Source: Rotaria sp. Silwood1 | Lineage: Eukaryota > Rotifera > Eurotatoria > Philodinida > Philodinidae | DNA: 64,000 bases | Direction: 5' to 3' | Assembly (NCBI GenBank): GCA_905250075.1 | Contig: CAJNOP010000001.1 | Location: 5,413,126-5,477,125 of the forward strand | Shown: piece by piece, positions 38,134 through 49,895 of the stretch | How positions within the stretch are numbered: the first letter of the stretch is position 1 | Layout of the letters: every line of letters starts with the position of its first letter | Notes under the pieces: generated by a model | Databases searched by the model: none | Seen by the model: only the letters and a program-made list of their open reading frames with translations | What the model was told of the DNA's origin: nothing | Position numbers and translations under genes: made by a program

Positions 38134-41100
38134 TATTTCAATAAGTCTAAATAATTAGTAGAAACAAGACAAGAAAGAAAGAAAGAAAAATTATCTGATA
38201 TATGTTTAGTTTTCCTGAATAATGATAAATGAATAATGAGAAAAGACAATAACGATGCTGATCTATATGGCATCGTTTATGTTTCTTTTCCGGTCTGATT
38301 ATCCTTCTTTTTTCTCTCATTCTCTATTTGCTTCTCTCTCTCTCTTTCTCTCTGTCTCTCTATCCTTTTTTGCTACTGTCGGTTTTGTTATTATGATAAA
38401 TTCCGTTTGTTTTCTGTGACCCTGATCTTTTCTGTCTGCCCTTTTTATTTTTACTTTAGTATCATGTAAGTAAGAATAAAAAGGCGAGAAATCTTCGTTT
38501 TTTACCTGTCTTGAAATGCCATCAATTCAACAAGCTTCTGATGTATGAGTTATGTGTGCTCGATGATCGACGAGTGTCTGTTCAACAAAAAAATGCAAGT
38601 AAGAGAAAAAGAAAAGAATAAAAGAGAAATGCGAATGAGAGAGAGAGAGAGAAAGCACGACAGAGGAAAAGAGAGAAAGAAAAAAACATTGTTGAACAAT
38701 AAAAGAACGAAAAGAAAAAAATGTATCAGGAAGGAAGTATCTTGCTGACCAAGTAGAGTAGACTACTGGTACTGTTGTTCGATAAGAGATCATCTAAATG
38801 CCAATTTATCTCGGAACACAAGTTAGTCGATGAGCTAATAATCTCTATGCCACATATATGCATCTATACACACATACACACACACACACATGAACAACCA
38901 TTTGCGAGTAGAGTGACAAACGAATTGTCTGCTTGAGCGATCAAGCTTGAATAATCGAACCCTGATGAGTTGATGATAGTAATAGTTGTAGTATTTGTAA
39001 AGTTGGGAGATTGTGTTCCACTGGCTATCTATTTTCTTGACTTATTCTCATAAGGTCTCTTTTTAAAATAACATCTTCACTATAACGATAATAATGAGAC
39101 GAAGGATGAAAATGACGATACCTCCTTAGGGTTCTTTCCTAATTCATATTTAATTCTCACATGAGATTGTGATTAACATATGGAATTTATGTAATAATGA
39201 TGATAATAATGAGCACTAGAAAAAGAAAAGAATCTAATGAAGTAGAAAGCATCATTGGAATAAGCGGTTAAGTGGTAATAATTGATTGTTTCTAGGATCT
39301 ACTTCTTTGAATCGTAGTAAAACAATAAAAAAACCGCGCAACATATTTTCATGTGCGTCAGCAAGCAAGTAAATGAAGAAGTAATAAGAGACACAAATGT
39401 GTATGTATGTATATATGTATGTATGTATGTATGGTCCAACTATTATCATCAATTCATCCATTAAAGGCTGTCACTAATGTTTGCAGCAGACGACAAATTT
39501 CAAAGATAAATCAAGGCTTGTATAGGATCTGATTTCTCTAGGATCTCTTTTTCTGATTAACTTGTTACAAACAGTTAACAGTTCATTGTTGTTCTCACTC
39601 TATTCATATACATATAAAACAATACATAACAATATAGACAGTAGAAGATTGCCAATGGGTTTATTCATGATGGCAGTAGGGCGATATGGGTGACATTTTC
39701 TCTCGTTCTTATTTGCAATCCATTAGTCAGACTATGTCACTATTGAAGTAGTAAATGCAAGAATTGTAATAGTGGACATTGCATGTCTATTTATTTGCAA
39801 TAGAAGAAAAAGAAAATGTGCATGAACATGTTCTTGAACACTTTAGTCGAGCGAGAAAAATTGACTTCCTGTTTTGATTTGACACTCACATTCGCTTATG
39901 TCCATCATTGTTCAAATGCAATTACTTAGTAAAGACGAGACAGGCGCAAGCTTTCGTGTTTGATTTTTAAGAAGACGACAACGACTACTGACCATCTGTA
40001 TGTGTCAATCGAATAGTCTGAATTGGTCAAACTATAAGAAGTACCGGCGTCGTCATCAACTATGCCGGCGACAAGTCAATAAAATCAAACATAACACTTT
40101 TCATCAAGGCTTTTACACTAACCCATTTCCGTTCATCGAACTAACTGTTTGAAGAAAATGTTTCTTTCTTATAAATCAATAGTGACAGGCTTGCTTTCTT
40201 TTTTTGTAATCTATATAAAAACTCTTCAATCCATATATATTTCTGAGCTTGTACATGTATGTGTGTGTATGTGTGTATATATAAATATACATATATATAT
40301 GTGTAATTCGATCTTAATGAACGAATGACCATCGTGTTGCTGTCAACCTTTCTCGAGCGGGTTATTTTTATCACGCACCGTAAATAGAAGAACGGCGAAT
40401 AAATGATGTGACGCGTGTGAATATGATTGAACCAACTGGTGATCAGTTCTTGAATTTCTTAGCTTGGTATGAGTCTTTTCTTTTTTTCTCCTCTTTCTAA
40501 TCACTAATCGAATTGAAGAAGGTCTGTCAATGAAAAATGATTGTATTCTTTGTTTTACTTATTTCTATTTGAAAACTCATCATCATGTGTTAATAGAGAT
40601 TTCAATCTGTTTGATACTGATTTAATAGAAAAATGTGATGGCTTGTCATTCATTCAATAAACGGAACGGTCAACTTTCATTTTGACGAAAGGAAAGAGAG
40701 TATGTGAAGATAGTAAAAGGATAATTAAAAATACTACATTTCCGTTTTCTCTTTCTCATATTACAGAAAGAGAAAAGGCGACTTAGAATTATAATACACA
40801 ATGATAAAGATGATCGTGATAACCATTTCAATATACATGGAAGTTGCAACAGCGTAGAAGAACAGAAGTAGTTCGTGTCCATAAACAATATCACACATTT
40901 CTTTTTTTTCTCTCTTCATTCTATCTTTAATATACCATTGTGAGGAATGAATTAAACTTAAATTATTGTGAATATGTATTAATGAAAGCACAAAACGTCC
41001 TTGTCATTTGTCTAGTCAAACGCGTACCGTGATAAGACATGCTTCGAAACAATATATATAAGTGCTGCATATGGTGAAAATAACTTGTTCTTTTCTTATT

Positions 41101-41422
41101 TGAAGGACTAATGGAATGGGCATTATTAAATACATATACATGTAGTGCTGTTTTTTTTTTCTGCTGTACTATAAGTTTCAATAGCTTCTTGAAAAACAGA
41201 AGGTCATGAATAATTAGGACATTGCTTTTTGCTCGAACGCTAAATATTCTCTATACTATTACTATTTATTGAATCTGAAGTGAGAATAGAAAGCGAAAAA
41301 AAATAAGCATACAAGATTGCTTAGATGAATAACCAATATGCATATATAATTACCATAAAAACGAACCGTTAGTTGACATATATAATACCCTATATTTTCG
41401 TGTACATTCATCGAAAAAAGTT
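38134..41422. other. 3.3 kb intergenic region, protocadherin upstream side
   Basis: No supported gene. It is rich in simple repeats: (CT)n at 38331-38361, (GA)n at 38636-38652, (CA)n at 38870-38890, a TATG-type tract at 39401-39433, and mixed GT/TA near 40255-40305. It presumably contains the protocadherin promoter and 5'UTR. Confidence 0.5.
41379..41387 (+). promoter_or_regulatory. TATA-like element before the secreted peptide gene
   Basis: TATATAATA lies about 36-44 nt upstream of the ATG at 41423. In an AT-rich background this is weak evidence, and it would leave a very short 5'UTR. Confidence 0.25.
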
Positions 41423-41806
41423 ATGGATATCTTTCGTCTCTATCTGACTATTATTTGTATTACATTGACTATGATGGTATCGAAAACGGTTGGTTCTAAA
41501 GACACTGAAGACGATGACATTCTTGAAGATGATGAAGACTTGAGTATTGAAATACGTCGTGAACGATCCAATACATTTTTACGCGCTTTTACTTCGGATG
41601 ATAATGATGATTCTGAAGATGATAGTTTTATTAAACAAGAACGAACATTTATTCGACGTGACGATTGGAATTCAACCTATTATAGAGATAGAAATGGTCG
41701 TCTTTGTGTTTTATGTAAATGGAATATCTTACCATGTTGTGAACCGAATATTTGCAAAAAACGTCACATACGTTTTAATGAATGTGTTGAAATTAAAGGT
41801 CGATAG
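41423..41806 (+). CDS. Small secreted cysteine-rich precursor
   Basis: Single exon, 127 residues. A signal peptide (about 1-25, MDIFRLYLTIICITLTMMVS) is followed by a strongly acidic middle part (many Asp/Glu, about 26-75), possibly a propeptide, with dibasic RR at 45-46 and 78-79. The compact C-terminal domain has six cysteines at 95, 98, 105, 106, 111 and 121 (CxxC, CC, C, C). The organisation suggests a secreted peptide or small matrix protein released by processing, but I recognise no family. An AATAAA at 41827-41832 lies 21 nt past the stop, which supports a real short transcript. Confidence 0.7.
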   Translation: MDIFRLYLTIICITLTMMVSKTVGSKDTEDDDILEDDEDLSIEIRRERSNTFLRAFTSDDNDDSEDDSFIKQERTFIRRDDWNSTYYRDRNGRLCVLCKWNILPCCEPNICKKRHIRFNECVEIKGR

Positions 41807-43088
41807 GTCACAAAAAGTTAATGAACAATAAATAAGTTATATGAACAATACTTTCATTTTATTTCGAATCTTCTTTTCATTCTAAAATTTACATAATTTT
41901 CGTTCATTTATATAATAAAAAGCATTGATTTATATTTAATAACTTTTTTCATCTAATTTCAATTTAGATTCGATCATGTATTTTATATTTATCTCTATCA
42001 TACCGTATAGTGACCATAGCATGATCAAAATATAGTATCACGATCTTATTGGTGCTATTGGCAAATAAATTGTGGCACAGTTAAATTTAAGAAAATTTAT
42101 TCATTTACTATCATGATTTTTTAAGTAGACGAATAAAAGATGTGATGTAATTTAAAAATAAAGGCTTATAAAAAGATTCTTCAGGTATTATCATTACATC
42201 AAGGATTTAAAGAAAAAACTAAGCAGTTTTTTACGTTCTATCTTAATATGGTTTGTTTCATAACTATTACTCGTTAGTTACATATTATAGAATAGCTGAA
42301 AAGAACATTTATAATAACATAAAATAAATGAAATATGATTATCATGTTTAAGGAAATAACCTACGCAACAATAAAGAAACATTAATAAAGTAAGATTGGC
42401 AATGAATAAGTAGACATGTCAGAATCGTTTTCATCATAATGATATAGAAAATATTGTAATTAAAAATAAAACGATCGAACAATTCTGACCAGTTTATTAT
42501 CAAGCTGCTTTCATTTATACAATGCATTCTAAACTCAGTAAAAATCATCTCGAATGTAATCTAAGTTCTCATAATATTTGATGTCTAAGTTTTCTTTCCG
42601 ATTATATTAAATCAGAATAAGTCTATCTTGTAAATATTTCACGCTGAAGGTCGCAATGAATATTTCAACCATTAGTTTATGTTCGAAATATCTTTCATGA
42701 TTGAATTTATAGTTAAACATATTTGATTGTTAAATAATGCTAGTGACCGTGAAATATGTCTCGTAGTCTATCTTCGAATGTAATTTTATATTAAAACATT
42801 TATGGATCTGTTGTTATAAATTTTAATAAGTCACGAAACACCATACAATTGTCGATTTCTTTTTTCTTTTTTCTAATATTTTTCTGTATTCAATTGCCTT
42901 TCAATAGTTTCTTTCAGTTTATTATATTACGACGGAAAACAATATCTACTATTAGTATTGTGCGACATTGAGAAATATTACCTCGACTGTAAATAGTGAC
43001 GGTCGAACGTCGTTTATTTCATAAAAACGGTATACTAGAAAGAAAAACATAGATTGTCATTTTAATTGGAAAAAGCAATTGAGGAAAT
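41807..43088. other. Intergenic, nothing recognised
   Basis: AT-rich sequence between the cysteine-rich precursor and the first basic disordered-protein gene. Apart from the AATAAA at 41827, I see no supported feature. Confidence 0.45.
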
Positions 43089-44303
43089 ATGTCTTTACCA
43101 CCTAACATACATCGCAAAGCATCTGATGCTGGTCATGTTAATAAGACACATTCTGATAAGAACAAACATATGTCTGGACATACTGAAACAAAGAATGGAA
43201 CACATGGCAAAACAGAAATTTCTGGACACAAAAATACTCTTCGAAAATCTAAGTCTGTTGATCATACAAGTGCACATAGTAAATTAGATGGCAAGAAACA
43301 TACCAGCGTTAATACACGTGCAAAAACTACACGCGCAGGTAACAATTATAAATATGAGAAGTAATGTATGCTTAGTTTTTCAATATAGACAGCATATTAT
43401 ATCTTCAAAACTTTTTATAGACGTTGTCTTTTTCTTATTTTTCTTAAAAAAAATAGCACATCATATTTATCAGCTTTTTAAAAGAAAGAAAGCATTTTTC
43501 ACTTAAATATCATTCATATACATAACGTAAATAATTTTTATCTGTTTACTATCAACTTATACTCTGTTTTTCGAAGTTTCTAGGCCTTTGAATTTATTCT
43601 TTCTATATCGTAGCTGAAGATGCACATACCAATGCAACGTCAAAATCTCGTGGAGTACCAGCCAATCATGGTTCTCATCCTCATACTAAAGCACAAGCAC
43701 ACACAGACGGAAAAAAAACAAAACATGACCGTTCAGACTCACATGGAAAAAGTGGTACTCACAGTACAGCTAAGAAATCTGATGGTCAAAAATCACAAAC
43801 AAATAAATCAAACAAAACTAAACACGAGAAAAGTGATCGAGAAAAGGATGGTAATACAGGTACTATAATTGAATGCTCAGTTGAATGTAATCTTATGTAT
43901 TACACAATTTTATAACTACAGAAATGTTTTGATATAGTTCATTTGATCTTGCTGCTTAAAGAATCTCAACTTCCGTTGATCTAGCAGTTGCATAGTTTCT
44001 ATCTTGTTTTAATTAATGTTCTCAATTATTGTGGAATTTCTAAAGTTATATGTTTCTGACAGAATCTAAATAATCATTTGTTAGCAGTATATGTCACTAA
44101 ATATAGCTTTATAATAAGAACTATTTCGAACATTCATTAAAAATTATTCTATCATATAAAAAGAAGATAATGAATTCTAGTTTCAAAAATTTTGCAAAGA
44201 ACTTTTTATGTGTTATGGATGCAAGACTAGGTGATCATTATATATATTTAATTGTGTTGTAGAAAAGAAAGGTGCGACTGCAATGGCAAAATCACAAGAT
44301 TGA
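43089..44303 (+). CDS. Basic hydrophilic disordered protein A, 3 exons
   Basis: Exons 43089-43338, 43614-43859 and 44263-44303, both junctions phase 1, 178 residues. The product is almost entirely Lys, His, Ser, Thr, Asn, Gly and Asp, with no Cys and few hydrophobics. It contains loose repeats of a G-H/T-x-K theme (GTHGKTEISGHK, HGSHPHTK, SHGKSGTHSTAKK). No signal peptide or known domain. It should be intrinsically disordered and strongly basic, so nucleic-acid binding or a stress-protectant role are possibilities, not conclusions. An AATAAA lies at 44466-44471. The downstream paralogue with the same exon layout supports the gene model. Confidence 0.72.
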
Positions 44304-46089
44304 TAAAACATTCCCAACGCAAGATCAAAGAAGAACAAGAAAAATTAATGTCACTATGGTCTTATTAAAAATATTTCAGCAATGAATTTTCATGCATTAG
44401 CACCATGCATTATTTATTATTTGGTTTTTGTATTTGTACAGTTTACTGTATAGATATATATATATAATAAAATTCTTCACGTCGTTTTCTTCTTTCAAGG
44501 CATTTTATTTGACTAAATTTTACTCATGTGACTCTATTTTTCTTCAGGTTCATGAATGTCGGCAATGAGATTGATAAAGTTTATTCTAAAAGCATCAAAT
44601 TGTTTATCTCTAAAAGTTTTATTAGAATATTATGTCGTGAAAAACGAAGAACTATTATTATCGAAATCCATTTCATTTTAATGTTAAACAAAAAAACACC
44701 ATTTTAGTCAAGGTCTATGAGTTATCTTTGAGAAAACTGCTTATTAACATTACGATTTCTATACACAAGAAATCGATGGTTATTGAAATTGGAAGAAATG
44801 CTATTAGTCTAAATAAATTGTTCAGAAGCAAATGTATTTTTCTTATTTAGTTTTGCATGATATTAATGTTTTTGTCAACAAATCAACAATAACAAAAAAA
44901 ATTAATTCTTTCTGTATGTAACAGGAAAAAAATAGAATATAAATTTTATATAATAAATTAAAAAAGATAAAAAAATATTAGTCTTTAGTACTTCACCGAA
45001 TATAAATTGACCTAGAGATTTTTTATATAAGACGAAAAGAAAATCAAAAGGAAAGTGTTTAAATATATTCGTAGTTTTTGGAGTCAATTCATTCATTTTC
45101 TGATTTTTCTTAACTTGTTCAATATCGATAGTATTTGAGAACTTGTCATTTTGATAAGCATATGATTTGATGTGACTACATTCAATATCATACAAAACAA
45201 AATTTTCGAAAAAATCGATTTCACAAAGGAACATTTTCAAATGGAATATTTACCGTTAATTGTATGAATATAACACTTTGAACTGAATTGACTATGGTGT
45301 TCGTTCATATACTTTTTCCAGTAGTATAAACAAAGTGATTATATGATTGTTATTTATCAATTTCTAAATAATTACAACAAACCATTGTGTTCAAAAACGA
45401 GACTTCCTTATGTAATACATTCTAATAGCAATTATTCATGACTTAGTTTAAATGTCTTTCGCTCATTTATTGACATTCGTAACTCGTTAGTTACAAAATC
45501 AATTCAAGAAAATTTTAAACAAAGTCTAAAACAAGAAGTGCTGTCCAGATGTGTGATTATTCTGGATTTATCATCTACTCAAGACAATATCTGTTATGAT
45601 GATAATTATGCATGTATCAAGAAATTTTACAATACTTCTATTATTCATTTCTTCGACTTAATATATGAAGCACTCTCAAAGTTTCTTTTTATATCTTTTT
45701 ATTTTTTTTCTGTTTTTTAATTATTTGTGATGACAATTTGAATTCGCTTACATGAGCAAAAAATACATCTTGTTTTTTTTTTTTTTTAATTATTTTTACC
45801 AAAAAAACTTAACCAACTATTTCATCAGAAAAAGATTTTCTATGGAAGGACATCAAAGAATATATCCTTCTAAAGAATCAACAAAATTCAGGCGAAATCA
45901 TACTTAAGTTTACTTTTTTTTTCCCGTTCATTTTTTTCTAATAATAATCTTAAAGCTCATTACTATAACGTAAAACATAACGTTCACGATATTTATTATA
46001 TAGTTATGAATAAATGTAGTTTAATTATAATTGAAGATTGTCACAATTCAGATCGTTCCAGTGTGAAAAAAAAAACAATCTTAAATAGA
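44304..46089. other. Intergenic between the two disordered-protein paralogues
   Basis: AT-rich sequence with the gene A poly(A) signal. A 112-codon minus-strand open stretch (44902-45240) has no recognisable motifs and is Phe/Ile/Lys-rich, as expected by chance at this base composition. Confidence 0.4.
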
Positions 46090-47395
46090 ATGTCTTTGTC
46101 TTCAAATAGTCATGGCAAAAGTTCGAACGTTCCATCGTTCGAAAAAAAGAGGTTTACGACTAAACGCAACGAAACAAATAATGGAGCACATGACAAGTCA
46201 GAGATTCATAAAAATATGGTTACTGTTAAAAAATTTGATGCTTCAATCATTGCAAATTCACATCGTAAATCTGATGCAGAGAAATCGCTCTATGTTGATG
46301 CACAAGAAAAAGGTAATCATAATGGATATAGATTTTTTACTCATTTTTTAATCTTAAGCATTGATTTGTTCTTTTTTTTTTCTTCTCATTAATTTATTTT
46401 CTTCAGAAAACATTAGTTCTTGAAACATTGGAATTAACTTATGATTCAGATTATAGAAAAATGTTTTTCAAAACTGTTTATACTAATGACGCTTTATCGT
46501 GTTGAAAGCTTTCGATTATTATATCGAATATTTTGTTATATTTATCTTATGTAGCATCTGACGAGTCATATGTACATGAATTCAAAGAATTCGCTGGTGT
46601 GACAATAATAATACGAACAGTTCATAATCCAAGAGCTTTCGAAAATTCAGATATACAAGGAAAAGCTGGTGCACAAGGTGTCCGACGAAAATCTGATCTT
46701 CCACAATCTCAATTAAATAAGCATGAAACAATTAACCACGGAGACAAAAGTGGTCATACAGGTATCATAATTTTTTCATTCAAAAAATCTTGAACTAACA
46801 CAAGTTTTCTCTACGTTATAGAGTCCACTACCATTTTACACATAATATATCATAAAATTTGTTTAATTTGGAATATGAAACTATAAAACTTTGTCATATT
46901 TTGATTGAATAATGGTTTGGGATATATGTAAACTTGAATTTTGGATAATAAATTAGATTCATTGTTTGTTATCGATAATAAACAGTCGTCTTGTCAAATA
47001 TTTAAATTGTTCAAGAATGTGAAGATCATGGAATATGTCCATAATGATTTCTTAATTCAATTGAAATATTATAGACTTGAATGAATTTCATTACTGATTG
47101 AGTGTTTAGTCTCCGAAGAAAAATGCGATCATTGTTTGCATATGATTTTGAGACGTATTATTCGAAATATTCTACCTGTGTCACTTATTCAAGGTTCAAA
47201 TACAAAACATTTGAGTATTGTGATAACTCATGGCATTTTGTTGTGAATCAATGTTATGAATTTTTTTTCTTTTTTGCCATATTTGACAAATTTACTTATT
47301 TAATTTTAGGAACAAGTTATTTGACATCTGCAACGAAGTTAGATACTTTGTCAAACAATGCAAATAATATGTCTAGCAGCGACAAGCAACACTGA
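46090..47395 (+). CDS. Basic hydrophilic disordered protein B, paralogue of A, 3 exons
   Basis: Exons 46090-46312, 46555-46761 and 47310-47395, both junctions phase 1, 171 residues. It shares the MSL start, the NGAHDKSEIHKN / NGTHGKTEISGHKN block, the junction motifs (exon 1 ends in Gly plus a split Ala codon) and the GDKSGHTG end of exon 2 with protein A. It is more diverged and less His/Lys-rich, with an odd hydrophobic patch (GVTIIIRTV) in exon 2. An in-frame upstream ATG at 46006 exists, but the paralogue aligns with 46090. It may be a diverging functional copy or one drifting toward loss, although the reading frame and splice sites are intact. Confidence 0.65.
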
Positions 47396-49895
47396 ATACA
47401 AGATAGTTATCAACAAAAAAACTATCTATGTTAAATTATTTCTTGACTTAAAACTATTGACATTGTTTTTTGTTGTCTTTGCTTCTATTGTGATTCTATA
47501 TTATAATGTCTTATATTTAATTTATACATTATATAATATCAAAAGAATGGAAAACGTGCGATTCTAACAAGTCATGTCACTTTATTGAACAAGACATGTC
47601 GTAATAGACTTTGCTGTTTTCTATAAAGATAGAAAATTACTTTGAAGCTCACTCAAGGTCTGTATTTGTCATGAGAAAAAAAAAATTATCCATTAAAAAA
47701 AGGATCCTATTATGAACATACTAAAGTCAAATTGTAGATGTCTGTTGGATTACACCGTTGGTGCTGTATGACGTAGACTCTTAGACATGAAACTGTTTAG
47801 ATAACATCATTAGGCTGCAGATTCATCACTTTAAGAAGCGATCTTTTCAAATTTTCAAGATTCCATTTGTTCAACATTGTTGTGTTTTATGAGAATATGG
47901 AATATATGTTTGTGACAAATATATAAAAATATTTAATATAACTAATTTTCTTTTGTTATTAATAACAAAAAATCTAAATTGCTTCATTAGAGAATAAGCA
48001 TATTGCGTAGGAAATTCTCGTTTCTTAAGAGTCGACTATCGTACACCATTTATATGTATGCAAACTTTCAATTTATAATTACAAATACACAATCGTAGTA
48101 ATAGCTTATACAAATATTGTTCTTAATTTGTTGATGAAAAAGTATAGCAAAACCTGTTTCATGAATACTGCGATCGTCATAAGCAATTTCATTATACTGT
48201 TCATAATTTTAACATAATTAAAATAGTGAGGATGAAAATTTTGCAGTCAATACTTATCACTAAAAAATTGACGCTTCGTAGCTAATGATGAAATTAACAG
48301 AGACATATTAAGTAGAAAAAACGCTAGTCATATTTTGGAAGATGATAATATTCAGATCAATCATATCTAAAAATATCGTGTCACTGTTGGATAAAATGAA
48401 AACTGTTATAATAATCACACAATAGAGAAAAATAATATAAACTGATTAAAGCTCTGATGATTCCAAAAACATGGATTCTAGTACATAGGCACAGAGAATT
48501 TATTGGTATTTATCAAACTATTTTACCTTCTTGAATTTCATATTCTACTATAGATGTTTAGCTTTTGCCAAAAGTCAATAGAGATATTAATAGGAATGTA
48601 TAAGTTTTTTTACGTTGCAATTTTATATTGACAAGTTTATATTCTATTTTCTTTCTTATATAATAGTAATGTTAGTTATTTAAGGAAGTGTCTGTTGTGT
48701 GCATCATTGACTTGACATATTTGCCATCGAAATTCATCGCAATCCTTAAGCATCCGTCAATAAAAGGAATTCCAGAGCCCTTCTTATTTCTATTGCATCA
48801 AAACAAATCAATGAGATTGCTTAAATTTCGCAATTTTTAAATACATATGTAATATTCTGATCCCTATCGAACGATTATAAAAACTTGTCAATGTTTTGGT
48901 TAAAGAATGATCATTTTCTTCTATGTTACCTTGAAAAAAAAAATCTCAGTAATTTCTTCTGAAACAAGGTGTACATTTCGCTGTTGTTCACCAATCACGG
49001 ATAGTTTATAAAAGAAACCAATATCTGTGGAATTTGCCACTAAAAAATAAGCTTTTAAAGACCTATTCAAGTTATTTCACAAATGATCTCTAGAAAGTCA
49101 TACGAATGGTGAAGATATTCATTTTTTGTTGTCTTTTTAAAGTCGGTAAAGAATATACCATATTAATTTTATCTTAACTAGTAGCGGCTCAATACTCAGA
49201 AACATTCATTTTATCATATTGAAAAAATCACGACTATGCTTGTATTCTAATATATACACTTGTATATTCTTTTCAATCGCAATCACATCAAATATTTCAT
49301 TAACCAATGTCATACTCAATTTTTTTCACACCATCATGAAGAAGTGGCTACGTTGTTCGACACGTACTTACAAGGTACTTTGTGCAAACCTCGATATCGT
49401 CACCCATGAACTGATCCTGAATAATTTACTAATACCTATTTGTCTCGAATCACTCATCTGCGATAGTATGCTGATTACATTGTGACATACATCAGCTCTT
49501 GTGATTCTAGAGAAGATATCGAGCTATTGAGTCTACTGTTAGGCAGCACACCATACTGTATATTATATCTGTAAGAAACAATATCGAATAAAATCTATTG
49601 TTTAAAATATAATCAAAAGACGCTGAAAAATTTATCTTCATAACTCAAATGTTCAATGCTGTTCGTTCTTCAATAACACTTTCTTATGGAGGATAATAGT
49701 CGACTTTTACCATCACTATTGCATTTAGTGAGAGTTGACAAAAGAAAAGAGTTCTATTATTAAAATGATGCAATTTAAGCATGTTTTACTAGTTATTTCG
49801 CTGTAATCTATTCTCTTATCGAGTATTTGTTTAGAAGCAGATATATATATATATGTTACGTAAAACACCTGTTGTCATATACAGCAAAAAAAAAG
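47396..49895. other. Intergenic region before the pseudoprotease cluster
   Basis: No supported gene. From about 49580 onward it is similar to the sequence upstream of the other two papain-family copies, so it belongs to the tandem duplication unit. Confidence 0.5.
49795..49832 (+). promoter_or_regulatory. Conserved promoter-proximal block, copy 1
   Basis: The block TTTCGCTGTAATCTATTCTC and the following TTATCGAGTATTTGTTTA are almost identical upstream of all three papain-family genes, followed by a (TA)n run and CACCTGTTGTCATATACAGC just before the ATG. Its conservation amid more diverged flanks suggests regulatory sequence, though recent duplication alone could explain it. Confidence 0.45.

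Noticed and set aside
44902..45240. 112-codon minus-strand open frame
   Set aside because: Phe/Ile/Lys-rich composition expected by chance, no motifs, no splice partners.
49219..49485. 88-codon plus-strand open frame before the pseudoprotease cluster
   Set aside because: No motifs, and not repeated before the other two copies.
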